Source: Bacteroidota bacterium | GTDB lineage: Bacteria; Bacteroidota; Ignavibacteria; Kapaibacteriales; Kapaibacteriaceae | Length of the DNA: 64,000 bases | Direction of reading: 5' to 3' | NCBI GenBank assembly: GCA_018266735.1 | Contig: JAFDZT010000001.1 | Span: forward strand, 124,001 to 188,000 | Shown: positions 55,307 to 63,731 of the stretch, piece by piece | Numbering within the stretch: position 1 is the first letter of the stretch | Layout of the letters: each line of letters begins with the position of its first letter | Position numbers and translations under genes: made by a program | Notes under the pieces: model-generated | The model's input: only the letters and a program-made list of their open reading frames with translations | Told to the model about the DNA's origin: nothing | The model's database searches: none

Positions 55307-56446
55307 ATGAACACGACGCCCCGCCTCCTTGCCGCCCTCACCCTCATCCTTGTTGCCTGCGCTTCGGTTCGCGCTACCGATACACTACGCGTGTGCACGT
55401 ATAACGTGTTGGCATATTCGGCATCAAATGAGGATGGGCGCATTCCGAACTATCGGATCGTACTGCAGGCCATCGATCCGGACCTCTTGATCTGTCAGGA
55501 GGTTGAGGACGCGACCATGGGTCCGCGATTCGTGAACGAAGTGCTCACGCTTCGTCCGTTCGCGGCTTCGCCGTTCATCGACGGACCCGATTCCGACAAT
55601 CAACTGTTCTACGATCAGACGAAATTCACGTTCATTGGTCAGCGCATCATCACCACGGAACTGCGCAACATCGCCGAGTTCACGGTGGCAACGATCCCTG
55701 CCGGCGACCTCCCTGCCGACACGTTGGTGATCTATAGCATGCACTTGAAGGCAACGAGCGATGCCAACAGTACGGCACAGCGTGGCCGCGAGATCGCGCG
55801 ACTTCAAGCATCCGTCACTACGCAACGGTATGTTCTTCTTGGTGGCGATCTGAATCTGTACGGTACGTCGGAGATCGGCTATCAGAGCATCGTGAACCCA
55901 ACCACAGGACGGAAGTTCATCGACCCCTTGGGCAATTCATGGCTTCGAAACAGCACGCAATGGCTGAGCATCTACACGCAATGTCCGCGTATCACGCAGA
56001 TCGCCGCTTGTGGCGGTGGTGTGGATGGTGGACTTGACGATCGGTTCGACTTCCTCTTCGCATCGGAAGAGCTTGCACCACGCATCATACCAGGAAGTGT
56101 GACGCCGTTCGGGAACGACGGACAGGACAGGCGCGCCGCAAGTATCACCGTTCCAACGAACACAAAGGTCTCCAAGGAGATCGCCGATGCGCTCCTGTGT
56201 GCGGCCGATCACTTGCCCGTGTACACGGACATCATCCTCGGATCGACACCGGCGTCGGTGAACGATGCACGTTCGATGGAAAGCGGACTTCAGGCCGGTC
56301 GCACGTATCGCGTGCTCAACGTGCAAGGACAGATCGTCCTCACCCACACAGCATCCGTGGATGGCGAGGTCCTTTCCACCCTTTCCCTTCCCAACGGCTT
56401 CTACATGGTCACCGATGGCAGTCGGTACATGCCGTTAGTGAAGTAG
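55307..56446 (+). CDS. Secreted endonuclease/exonuclease/phosphatase-family protein with T9SS-like C-terminus
   Basis: A 379-residue protein with signal peptide (about 1-23, VRATD). The EEP catalytic set is visible: Asn in CTYNVLAY, Glu in ICQEVED, His in YSMHLKA, GGDLNLYG near 180, DDRFDFLF near 245 and the final DHLPV near 305. It can therefore be expected to cleave phosphodiesters (nuclease or sphingomyelinase-like). The C-terminal about 70 residues (AGRTYRVLNVQGQIVL, LPNGFYMVTDG) look like a shortened T9SS sorting domain. It is convergent with the TonB receptor gene, overlapping by 12 bp. Confidence 0.88.
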   Translation: MNTTPRLLAALTLILVACASVRATDTLRVCTYNVLAYSASNEDGRIPNYRIVLQAIDPDLLICQEVEDATMGPRFVNEVLTLRPFAASPFIDGPDSDNQLFYDQTKFTFIGQRIITTELRNIAEFTVATIPAGDLPADTLVIYSMHLKATSDANSTAQRGREIARLQASVTTQRYVLLGGDLNLYGTSEIGYQSIVNPTTGRKFIDPLGNSWLRNSTQWLSIYTQCPRITQIAACGGGVDGGLDDRFDFLFASEELAPRIIPGSVTPFGNDGQDRRAASITVPTNTKVSKEIADALLCAADHLPVYTDIILGSTPASVNDARSMESGLQAGRTYRVLNVQGQIVLTHTASVDGEVLSTLSLPNGFYMVTDGSRYMPLVK

Positions 56447-58234
56447 GGCGTTCCATTCTATGGACATGCGGAGCCAGCGAGGCGGCATGGGCACCCATCC
56501 TGTTTCGATGTAGGATGTGTTCCACAGATTCGTTGCCTCGGCCAGGATCTTGAAGTCTCCAAAGACGCGCACCAATCGAATGTCGCCAATACCATTGAGC
56601 GTTGCTGAGTTGTACCGTTGCAGCGCACGAACGATGAACGAGCCGCGAACCTCAAGTGGGAGATCGATGGTGTAGTCAGCGATCCCTTGCCACTGCAGCT
56701 GGTCCATCACATACCGGGTGTTCACGGTCTCGGTCAGCGTGATGTCGTTGTACACCGCCGAAAGTCGCAGACCAAAGAACGTCGCACCAACTTCGACACC
56801 GTTGACCGTCACATTCGTGATGTTCTCGGCCTTGTAGGGCAAGCCATCGCCTTGATACGCATAGTCGATCATGTTCTGTCCGGCACGATGATATAGTGCG
56901 CCCCGCAACAGCACATCGCCTACTTGCCACTCCGAACCGATCTCACCCGTGATGGCCGTCTCCGGAAGGAGTGTTGGACTCCCCACATAGGTGGGTCCGG
57001 GATAGTACAGCTCTGTATAGGTGGGCACGCGATAACTTCGATTCACGGTAACGAACACCCTGCCATCTGTGGACGGTCGATAGGAGACATCGGCCCCCCA
57101 ACCAACGCCCGGCGCTCGATCGGAATACATCATGTTGCTCACACCGGCAGCAAAGAGCCACGTATTGTCGATGGCGTACGAATGCTCAAGACTCAGTCCT
57201 CCACGAAGTCGATCGTGAATTCCCAACGCCGTGCTCAAGATATCGTCGTGACCGCCTTCGGCACCGACCGTTGTCGTACCCGCCATCCATGAGTGCGAGA
57301 GCAGTGCAAGGCCGGTGAGCGTGTGCGTTGTGTGAATGTTCTGATAGAACGTCGGCGTGTCCTTCTTCAATCGAAAATCATCGGTGTTCACGCGATAGAG
57401 TCCGCGTACCGTGAGTGTGGTCGACGTATCAAGCAAGGTGGTCGTCGATGCCGATGCATGCCACGTTGTTGTGTGCTCCCACTGCTGCGGATAGAATGGT
57501 GTTGGGACATAATATCCATACGCATCGAACGCACGATCCGAGTATCCCACTTGCCATTGTGCCGTAGTGGCATTCACATCCACATTCCCCGAATACATGG
57601 CGCTCATGAGCGTGGCAGCTGTGCCCGTTTGATATCCGGGTGTGGTCATGTACTGCACGCCCGTGCGATGATGCACGTCGCCCGTTGTGGACGTTGCATA
57701 CACCCTGCCGTCCAGGAATCCGAAATCACCGCCGGTGAACTGCACCTTGAGTTGCGGATCGCCACCACGTCGGGTGATGATGTTGATGGCGCCGTCGAGG
57801 GCACCGGGTCCGTACAGTCGTGTCGTCCCACCCTTCACAACCTCGATGCGTTCAACCTCTTCGGGCATGATGGGAAGGTTCAACGAATGATGTCCGGTCT
57901 GGACATCGTTCATCCGCATCCCATCCACCAAGATGGCCGTTTGTTCGAACGAACCGCCACGCATGGACACATCGGCTTGAATGCCGTACGGTCCACGCTG
58001 TCGTAGGTCGACACCAGGCACATACATCAATGCATCGCTCATGCTTCGTATGGGCATCAGCGAGAGTTTCTTCTGTGTGAGCACGTCAACAGTGCGCGGG
58101 ATCTGAGCCAGCGGGATGGAGACGCGTGCTGCGCTGATCACAACGGTCTTCGCCTTGACGGTATCGGTTTCGCCCGCACGGACATAGCCCGACAAGGCCA
58201 GTATGCACAGGCCGAGAACTAACGTGTGTTTCAT
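56435..58234 (-). CDS. TonB-dependent outer-membrane receptor
   Basis: A 599-residue receptor, BtuB-sized. The signal peptide is about 20 residues (YVRAGE). The plug domain is at about 45-150 (MSDALMYVPGVDLRQRG, ILVDGMRMND, IEVVKGGTTRLYGPGALDGAINIITRRGG). The barrel runs from about 160 to the end and closes with a C-terminal aromatic strand. No CarboxypepD_reg domain precedes the plug, which fits a siderophore, vitamin or metal receptor rather than a SusC protein. Ligand unknown. It lies 4 bp after the deoxyhypusine-synthase-like gene and is probably co-transcribed with it. Confidence 0.93.
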   Translation of the reverse strand: MKHTLVLGLCILALSGYVRAGETDTVKAKTVVISAARVSIPLAQIPRTVDVLTQKKLSLMPIRSMSDALMYVPGVDLRQRGPYGIQADVSMRGGSFEQTAILVDGMRMNDVQTGHHSLNLPIMPEEVERIEVVKGGTTRLYGPGALDGAINIITRRGGDPQLKVQFTGGDFGFLDGRVYATSTTGDVHHRTGVQYMTTPGYQTGTAATLMSAMYSGNVDVNATTAQWQVGYSDRAFDAYGYYVPTPFYPQQWEHTTTWHASASTTTLLDTSTTLTVRGLYRVNTDDFRLKKDTPTFYQNIHTTHTLTGLALLSHSWMAGTTTVGAEGGHDDILSTALGIHDRLRGGLSLEHSYAIDNTWLFAAGVSNMMYSDRAPGVGWGADVSYRPSTDGRVFVTVNRSYRVPTYTELYYPGPTYVGSPTLLPETAITGEIGSEWQVGDVLLRGALYHRAGQNMIDYAYQGDGLPYKAENITNVTVNGVEVGATFFGLRLSAVYNDITLTETVNTRYVMDQLQWQGIADYTIDLPLEVRGSFIVRALQRYNSATLNGIGDIRLVRVFGDFKILAEATNLWNTSYIETGWVPMPPRWLRMSIEWNALLH

Positions 58235-58238
58235 AGGA

Positions 58239-59213
58239 TCAGTATCTCAAGATCCATGCAAAGATCAGCGGGGCCACGATCGTTGCATCAGATTCAACAA
58301 TGAACTTCGGTGTATTGATGTCGAGCTTCCCCCACGTGATCTTCTCGTTCGGAACTGCTCCCGAATACGAGCCATACGAGGTCGTGCTGTCGGAGATCTG
58401 ACAGAAGTACGACCAGAACGGAACGTCGTGCATCTCCATGTCCTGATACAACATCGGCACCACACAGATCGGGAAATCACCGGCGATCCCGCCACCGATC
58501 TGGAAGAATCCGACCCCCTTGCCGGCGGAGTTCTTCGTGTACCAATCGGCCAGCCACGTCATGTATTCGATGCCGCTCTTCATCACGCTCGGTTGGAGTT
58601 CTCCCTTGATGCAGTACGAAGCAAAGATGTTGCCCATCGTGGAGTCTTCCCAGCCGGGGACGATGATCGGCAAGTTCCGCTCGGCTGCGGCAAGCATCCA
58701 GGAATTCTTGGGATCGATCTCATAGTACTGCGCAAGGTCGCCGCTGAGCAGCATCTGATACATGTACTCATGCGGAAGGAAACGCTTCCCTTCGTCCTGC
58801 GCATTCTTCCAGCGCTTGAAGATGTGCTTCTGGAGACGTCGGAACGCCTCTTCTTCAGGAATGCACGTATCGGTCACCCGATTGAATCCATGCTCAAGCA
58901 GGTCCCATTCATCTTGCGGACTGAGATCGCGGTAGTGCGGCACGCGCTTGTAGTGCGAGTGGGCGACCAGATTCATGATGTCCTCTTCGAGGTTCGCACC
59001 GGTGCACGATATGATGTCGATCTTTCCTTGACGGATCATCTCGGCAAGTGTCTTGCCCAGCTCGGCCGTGCTCATGGCTCCGGCCAGCGTGACCATCATC
59101 TTCCCACCCTCGGCAAGATGCTGTTCATAGCCTTTGGCCGCATCGATGAGCGATGCAGCGTTGAAATGCAGGAAGTTGGATTCGATGAATTTCGAGATCG
59201 GGCCGCGGTCCAT
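58239..59213 (-). CDS. Deoxyhypusine synthase family protein
   Basis: A 324-residue NAD-dependent enzyme of the deoxyhypusine/homospermidine synthase fold. The NAD-binding AGAMSTAELG and TGANLEEDI segments are visible. GGGIAGDFPIC lies near 245, and the lysine-bearing motif GAVPNEKITWGKLD, equivalent to the catalytic Lys of eukaryotic DHS (SWGKI), lies near 290. Bacteria generally lack eIF5A, and bacterial members are thought to act on free polyamines. Function here is therefore probably polyamine metabolism, not protein modification. It is divergent from the exporter gene and precedes the TonB receptor. Confidence 0.93.
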   Translation of the reverse strand: MDRGPISKFIESNFLHFNAASLIDAAKGYEQHLAEGGKMMVTLAGAMSTAELGKTLAEMIRQGKIDIISCTGANLEEDIMNLVAHSHYKRVPHYRDLSPQDEWDLLEHGFNRVTDTCIPEEEAFRRLQKHIFKRWKNAQDEGKRFLPHEYMYQMLLSGDLAQYYEIDPKNSWMLAAAERNLPIIVPGWEDSTMGNIFASYCIKGELQPSVMKSGIEYMTWLADWYTKNSAGKGVGFFQIGGGIAGDFPICVVPMLYQDMEMHDVPFWSYFCQISDSTTSYGSYSGAVPNEKITWGKLDINTPKFIVESDATIVAPLIFAWILRY

Positions 59214-59227
59214 GTTGTCTCCAATAA

Positions 59228-59257
59228 TTGAGTGCGCGAAATTACGCTCTATCTTCG
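59228..59257 (+). promoter_or_regulatory. Candidate promoter of the AI-2E-family exporter gene
   Basis: TTG (59228-59230), a 19-bp spacer and TATCTTCG (59250-59257) match the Bacteroidota primary sigma layout TTTG-N19-TAnnTTTG with one -7 mismatch. The -7 box ends only 3 nt before the ATG at 59261. In the same gap TAATTTCG on the minus strand could serve the divergent gene. Confidence 0.45.
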
Positions 59258-59260
59258 CAT

Positions 59261-60310
59261 ATGCAGCAGAACAAACCGCTTACCGTGAGCATGATGATCT
59301 TAACGGCAATTGTCGCTGGGGTCGTCCTGTACATCCTTCGTGGCATCTTGGTCCCGTTCGTTGTAGCGGGGTTGCTCTCCATGCTCTACAAGCCCGTGAT
59401 CGCGCTCTTGAGAAAGTGGCACATCCCCCTTGTGATCTGTTTGCTGATCGTGCTGGTGATCACTGCCGGCGCTTTGTGGGGGATGTATCTCGTGGCATCG
59501 CTCGGAGTGACGAGTGCCATTGAGAAAGCGCCGTTCTACGCCGACCGATTCTCGGTGTTGATGCATGAGATCAATGACCTGATGCGACGCACTTCGATGC
59601 AGTTCTATGGACGTTCCGGTGCTATCAAGCTCGACTCGCTGTTCAGCGCCGGATCGATCGTCTCGATGACAACGCAGTTCTTTGGAAGCGCCGTGTCCTT
59701 CGTGGGAGACAGTGTTCTGGTATTGCTCTTCCTTGTCTTCATGATCCTCGGCGACAACACGTTCACGGAGAAGCTCGTGGCCGTGTTCAAGAATTCCGAG
59801 AATGTGGCCGTGGCCGACGTGATCGCGAACGTCAACATGCGCGTACGAACCTACCTTGGCGTGAAGACACTTTTGAATGCCTGCGTTGGGGTGATCACCT
59901 GGTTGACGCTCATGCTGTTCGGTGTTGACTTTGCCGAGGTCTTCGGACTGATGGCCTTCCTGTTGCTGTACATTCCCAACGTCGGTTCCTTCTTCGCCAC
60001 CGTCCTCCCGGCCTTGGTCACGCTCTTGCAGTTCGGCTCTGTCTCGTTCACGGCCATCGTTACGCTTACGTTGATCGTTGAGTTCAACATCATTGGAAAC
60101 CTCATTGAGCCCAAGATCCTAGGTCAAAGCCTCGATCTAAGTCCGGTACTGGTCCTCTTCTCGTTGTTGTTCTGGGGCTTTCTGTGGGGCCCTGTGGGCA
60201 TGATCCTCTCCGTACCGATGATGGCCATTCTCAGAACGGTGTTCGAGGCCATCCCGACGACCCGCCCACTTGCCATTCTCATGAGCAACAAGGCTCCTGC
60301 CATCACCTGA
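59261..60310 (+). CDS. AI-2E family transporter (PerM/TqsA type)
   Basis: A 349-residue polytopic membrane protein, with the ATG at 59261 preferred to the TTG at 59228. It has the family layout: three N-terminal hydrophobic segments, a long amphipathic region (about 80-150), then helices with the family segments LLYIPNVGSFFATVLPALVTLLQFGS and EFNIIGNLIEPKILGQSLDLSPV near 285. Members export autoinducer-2, Na+ or lipophilic compounds; substrate is unknown. The FtsE-like gene begins 13 bp after its stop. Confidence 0.93.
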   Translation: MQQNKPLTVSMMILTAIVAGVVLYILRGILVPFVVAGLLSMLYKPVIALLRKWHIPLVICLLIVLVITAGALWGMYLVASLGVTSAIEKAPFYADRFSVLMHEINDLMRRTSMQFYGRSGAIKLDSLFSAGSIVSMTTQFFGSAVSFVGDSVLVLLFLVFMILGDNTFTEKLVAVFKNSENVAVADVIANVNMRVRTYLGVKTLLNACVGVITWLTLMLFGVDFAEVFGLMAFLLLYIPNVGSFFATVLPALVTLLQFGSVSFTAIVTLTLIVEFNIIGNLIEPKILGQSLDLSPVLVLFSLLFWGFLWGPVGMILSVPMMAILRTVFEAIPTTRPLAILMSNKAPAIT

Positions 60311-60312
60311 TG

Positions 60313-60319
60313 TAATTTG
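60313..60319 (+). promoter_or_regulatory. TAnTTTG motif before the FtsE-like gene
   Basis: TAATTTG ends 4 nt before the ATG at 60324, in the 13-bp gap after the exporter. It resembles a -7 box with one base missing, and fits the pattern seen before other genes in this window. Confidence 0.25.
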
Positions 60320-60323
60320 CCGC

Positions 60324-61001
60324 ATGACCTTCGAACTACGATCCGTGACCGTACAATACGATGCTGTTCCTGCCTTGCAGAACGTGTCGTGTGTGATCCC
60401 TTCCGGTGCTGTTGTCATCCTCACCGGTCCAACTGGTGCGGGAAAGACCACGTTCCTGCATCTCTTGTACGCAGCGGCCATGCCCACGAGTGGAGAGGTG
60501 TTCGTGAATGGAGAGAGCACTCGAACGATGGGTCGAGCTCGGATCGCCGAGCTTCGTCGGCGTATCGGCATCGTTGAACAAGACTGTCGACTCATGCGCG
60601 ACTACACCGTCTTCGAGAACGTGATGATGGCCCTGGCCTTGCGTGGAATGGGAAAGGACGAGGCCACGGCCGAGTGCCTCCGTGTCCTTGCAGACCTTAA
60701 CATCTCCTACGTGCGGCACAAGTATCCTCGACAGCTCAGTGGCGGCGAACGTCACCTTGTCGCTCTTGCGCGCGCCGTTGCTTCCGATCCCGATGTGATC
60801 ATTGCCGACGAGCCTACCGGTACGCTGGACGAGGTCACCTCGTCGGCCGTGGCCCAGGCACTATCGTCGATCGCTGCTCGGGGTGTCGGTGTGATCCTCT
60901 CCACCCATAGCACATCGCTCCCTGCCGCCTTCCCGCAGGCAGGCCTGTTCGGCATCGCTGATGGAGTTTTGACCATTCATTCCATGGTGACCCCCGCATG
61001 A
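60324..61001 (+). CDS. FtsE-like ABC transporter ATPase
   Basis: A 225-residue ABC ATPase. Walker A GPTGAGKTT lies at about 36-44, the Q-loop in IGIVEQDCRL, the signature QLSGGERHLVALARA near 137 and Walker B VIIADEPTGTLDE near 160. The GPTGAGKTT and DEPTG.LD forms and the length fit FtsE, the cell-division ATPase. No FtsX-type permease is adjacent, so it could equally be a LolD/MacB-like ATPase. The stop overlaps the dapB start by 4 bp. Confidence 0.9.
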   Translation: MTFELRSVTVQYDAVPALQNVSCVIPSGAVVILTGPTGAGKTTFLHLLYAAAMPTSGEVFVNGESTRTMGRARIAELRRRIGIVEQDCRLMRDYTVFENVMMALALRGMGKDEATAECLRVLADLNISYVRHKYPRQLSGGERHLVALARAVASDPDVIIADEPTGTLDEVTSSAVAQALSSIAARGVGVILSTHSTSLPAAFPQAGLFGIADGVLTIHSMVTPA

Positions 61002-61741
61002 CACGGATCGCTCTTATTGGCTACGGAGCCATGGGTCACGAACTGGAGCGCCTTGCACCGGAACATGGTTGCGAGGTGGTTCGCATCTTCGACGATGCGA
61101 CGCCCATTCGTCCCACATCGCCCGCTGATTTTGACGTCGCCATCGACTTCTCGCAACCCGACGCCGTCATCCCCACCGTTCAAGCGCTGTGTGCACTCAA
61201 GCGTAACGTCGTTGTCGGCACCACAGGATGGCTTGACCGCCGTTCAGAGATAGAGCAGTGCTGTCACGACAACGGCATCGGCCTTATCTATGGCTCCAAC
61301 TTCTCCGTCGGCGTCCAGATCTTCTATCATCTCGTCCGCGAAGCCGCTTTCTATGCAGAGCGGGAGACCAACTACGATGTGATGCTTCACGAATGGCATC
61401 ATAAGCGAAAGAAGGACAGTCCCAGCGGGACCGCCCTGAAGGCCGCTTCCATCGTGATCGAAGAGCTGAGTCGGAAGGACCATCTGGCCATCGACGCACA
61501 ATCATCTCCCATCGATCCGCATGCATTGCATGTTTCGTCGACGCGTGGTGGCGAGATCGTCGGTACGCATCAACTCACGCTCGACTCCGTCTTCGACACC
61601 ATCGAGATCACCCACCGCGCGAAGAATCGAAGTGGTTTTGCGATCGGTGCCCTGCTCGCTGCACGATGGGTGGCCGATAAACGTGGTGTCTTTGACTTCA
61701 CGGCCATGTTCACCGACATCATGAGTCTTCCGCATGCATAA
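60998..61741 (+). CDS. dapB: 4-hydroxy-tetrahydrodipicolinate reductase
   Basis: The lysine/diaminopimelate pathway enzyme reducing the dihydrodipicolinate precursor with NAD(P)H; 247 residues. The dinucleotide motif GYGAMG lies at 7-12, VVGTTGW near 75, SNFSVGVQIF near 105 and the catalytic EWHHKRKKDSPSGTAL block (two His, then Lys) near 130. It supplies the diaminopimelate of peptidoglycan. The start overlaps the ABC ATPase stop by 4 bp and the end overlaps the DUF1573 gene by 8 bp. Confidence 0.97.
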   Translation: MTRIALIGYGAMGHELERLAPEHGCEVVRIFDDATPIRPTSPADFDVAIDFSQPDAVIPTVQALCALKRNVVVGTTGWLDRRSEIEQCCHDNGIGLIYGSNFSVGVQIFYHLVREAAFYAERETNYDVMLHEWHHKRKKDSPSGTALKAASIVIEELSRKDHLAIDAQSSPIDPHALHVSSTRGGEIVGTHQLTLDSVFDTIEITHRAKNRSGFAIGALLAARWVADKRGVFDFTAMFTDIMSLPHA

Positions 61742-62120
61742 GATCCTCCTTGCCACCCTTCTGCTCCTGACCATTCGCCTTGCGGCAGGACAGGATGAAC
61801 GGCCAACGCTTCGGCTCACACCGCCTGCCCTTACCGTACGCGCAGACTCTTCGGGCTTCGTGGTCGGCAAGGTGGAGTTCGTGAACACCGGTGGTGGCGT
61901 GCTCACCATCTCGAGTGTGAACGGATCATGCGGCTGCGCCACCGCCTCCGTACAACGCAACAACATCCAACCCATGGCCATGGGCGAGATCCGATTTGGC
62001 ATCAACACCCATGCGTTCAAAGATTCCGTGAACAACGTGGACTATACCGTGACCTCCAATGCCATGAACGGTACCGTGGTGTACCGCGTGGTCGTGCTCA
62101 AACAGGTGAAGGCGAAATGA
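61734..62120 (+). CDS. DUF1573-domain secreted protein
   Basis: A 128-residue protein with signal peptide (about 1-19, RLAAGQ). The DUF1573 signature FVNTGGGVLTISSVNGSCGC lies at about 52-71, with its two conserved cysteines. Members are common in Bacteroidota periplasm or on the surface; function unknown, related to ASPM-SPD-2-Hydin type beta-sandwiches. The protein contains this one domain only. The stop is overlapped by the EVE gene start (ATGA). Confidence 0.9.
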   Translation: MHKILLATLLLLTIRLAAGQDERPTLRLTPPALTVRADSSGFVVGKVEFVNTGGGVLTISSVNGSCGCATASVQRNNIQPMAMGEIRFGINTHAFKDSVNNVDYTVTSNAMNGTVVYRVVVLKQVKAK

Positions 62121-62521
62121 ACTACTGGCTTGTGAAATCGGAACCCGACGTGTATTCGTGGGACACGTTCGTGTCGGACAAACAGACGTATTGGGACGGC
62201 GTGCGCAACTATCAGGCGCGCAACAACCTGCAGGCCATGGCCAAGGGCGATGCCGTGTTGTTCTATCACTCGGGTGATGAACGTAGTGTTGTTGGCACGG
62301 CCACGGTGACGAAGACGGCCTATCAAGACCCAACCACGGACGAAACAGCTTGGGTGGTGGTCGATCTCAAGGCGGGCAAGAAGCTCCGCCGACCGGTGAG
62401 CCTCACCGAGATCAAGGCACATCCTGCCATGACAACGATCGGCCTGATCAAACAGGGCAGATTGAGTGTGATCGCCCTCACCGAGGCCGAGTACAGAACG
62501 ATCCTGGAACTCGGCTCCTAA
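62117..62521 (+). CDS. EVE-domain protein
   Basis: A 134-residue protein that is essentially one EVE (PUA-like) domain. NYWLVKSEPDVYSWD at the start, the WDGVRNYQARNNL segment and AKGDAVLFYHSG are hallmark motifs. EVE domains are thought to recognise modified bases in DNA or RNA and also occur in defence systems, but this stand-alone form (YthJ/ThyN1 type) is widespread in ordinary genomes. The ATG at 62117 is chosen because it overlaps the DUF1573 stop; the longer frame to 61928 is rejected. Confidence 0.95.
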   Translation: MNYWLVKSEPDVYSWDTFVSDKQTYWDGVRNYQARNNLQAMAKGDAVLFYHSGDERSVVGTATVTKTAYQDPTTDETAWVVVDLKAGKKLRRPVSLTEIKAHPAMTTIGLIKQGRLSVIALTEAEYRTILELGS

Positions 62522-62555
62522 CCTGAACAAGCAATCGATTTATTTCTGAGTTTCG

Positions 62556-62583
62556 CCTCTGTCATTCAACCATTGAACAGAGG
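62556..62583 (+). promoter_or_regulatory. Hairpin covering the Shine-Dalgarno of the T9SS cargo gene
   Basis: CCTCTGT (62556-62562) pairs with ACAGAGG (62577-62583) around a 14-nt loop. The right arm overlaps AGGGG (62581-62585), the SD of the ATG at 62592. The hairpin could modulate translation; a possible -7 element (TATTTCTG) lies upstream. Confidence 0.4.
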
Positions 62584-62591
62584 GGTGATCC

Positions 62592-63668
62592 ATGAAATGG
62601 ATGCTATTCGTTGCCATGTTCCTATGTGCAACGGCGTTGTACGCGCAACAAAAGCTTGCGATAACCTTTATCGGCATGACGCCGCACGTTGGCCAGCTCT
62701 TTCAGCTGCGGGTGGTCGACAAGGCCAGCGGTCTCGAAGCGGCCCACCATACCATACCATCCCTTGCATCGGCGTCGTTCACGCTTGAGATGTTCTGTCT
62801 TGAAAAGGGCAAGTCGTACGCCATCGACTTCTATGCAGACCTGAACAAGAACGGACGGTATGATGCGCCTCCAACAGATCACGCATGGAGACTCACGGCC
62901 GATAACGTGAGCGCCAACGTCAACATGGACTTCATGCACAACACAACGTGGACCGATATTGCCTATCCAAGCTCTCCAACATCGTATCCGAACCATATCG
63001 AACAGGCCTGGAGCGGTACATGGAAGAATTTGACGTTCAGCACTACGGGAGACATTGCAAGCACGATCACCTTCGATTTTGTGACGAAGCGAGTAACGGG
63101 ATCTGCCACAACTGCTGGTGCATTCGGCAACCCCTCTCCGATCACGATCACGGCAGAGGGCACGTTTGACCCCGATGCCGACACCGCCTATCTCACGCCA
63201 ACGGCGCCGGCCTCGGCGCAGGGGAACATTCGCTTTCAGCGTGGGGTGTTGTCCGGTTCCATTTCCATGTCCGGCGTAACGCTTGCCTTGGCGGGAGACT
63301 ATGGAACCAACCAAATGGCCATGACCTATGCCATGAGCGGCGCCTTTACGGCAAACGGCACCATGATCCTTCAAAGAGGAGCTGTTACCGGAGTTGAGGT
63401 GGAAGGCGGCATGGTGGAAGGGGTGTCTGTGATCCCCCAACCTTCGCGCGATGTGGTGGGTCTGCAATGGCAGCAAATGGGCTCAGAAACGGCCCGTGTT
63501 GACGTGTTCGATCCGCAGGGCAGACTTCTGCTCACGTCGTTCGATCAGGCCGCCACGACGTCGCATACACTCTTGCTGAACGTACAGGCATTTCCCGTTG
63601 GCACCTACATGGCCCGTATCACTGCGGGGTCGTCTGTGACGACGGTGCCCATCGTGATCAACCGATAG
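62592..63668 (+). CDS. Secreted protein with T9SS sorting domain, unknown function
   Basis: A 358-residue protein with signal peptide (about 1-17, ALYAQQ). Residues about 20-115 form a beta-sandwich with an aspartate-rich DLNKNGRYDAPPTDHAW segment, which looks like an EF-hand or dockerin-type Ca2+ loop. Residues about 130-270 are a second beta-rich region. The last about 80 residues (VSVIPQPSRDVVGLQW, VDVFDPQGRLLLTS, FPVGTYMARITAG) are a type A T9SS sorting domain. No catalytic motif is seen. A strong terminator follows 13 bp after the stop. Confidence 0.87.
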   Translation: MKWMLFVAMFLCATALYAQQKLAITFIGMTPHVGQLFQLRVVDKASGLEAAHHTIPSLASASFTLEMFCLEKGKSYAIDFYADLNKNGRYDAPPTDHAWRLTADNVSANVNMDFMHNTTWTDIAYPSSPTSYPNHIEQAWSGTWKNLTFSTTGDIASTITFDFVTKRVTGSATTAGAFGNPSPITITAEGTFDPDADTAYLTPTAPASAQGNIRFQRGVLSGSISMSGVTLALAGDYGTNQMAMTYAMSGAFTANGTMILQRGAVTGVEVEGGMVEGVSVIPQPSRDVVGLQWQQMGSETARVDVFDPQGRLLLTSFDQAATTSHTLLLNVQAFPVGTYMARITAGSSVTTVPIVINR

Positions 63669-63681
63669 ATGACAGAGAAAC

Positions 63682-63711
63682 AAAAAGGGCTCGCACATGC
63701 GAGCCCTTTTT
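63682..63711. terminator. Bidirectional intrinsic terminator
   Basis: AAAAAGGGCTCGCA (63682-63695) pairs perfectly with TGCGAGCCCTTTTT (63698-63711) around two loop bases (effectively a tetraloop). The stem is GC-rich with an A-run on one side and T-run on the other, so it works for the plus-strand cargo gene and the minus-strand dnaA gene. Both genes end within about 20 bp of it. Confidence 0.95.
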
Positions 63712-63731
63712 CGTGATGAACCGTTGAACCG

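Noticed and set aside
62117..62521. EVE protein as part of a restriction or defence system
   Set aside because: Neighbours are dapB, a DUF1573 protein and a T9SS cargo; no McrB, HNH or other defence gene is close, and stand-alone EVE proteins are common.
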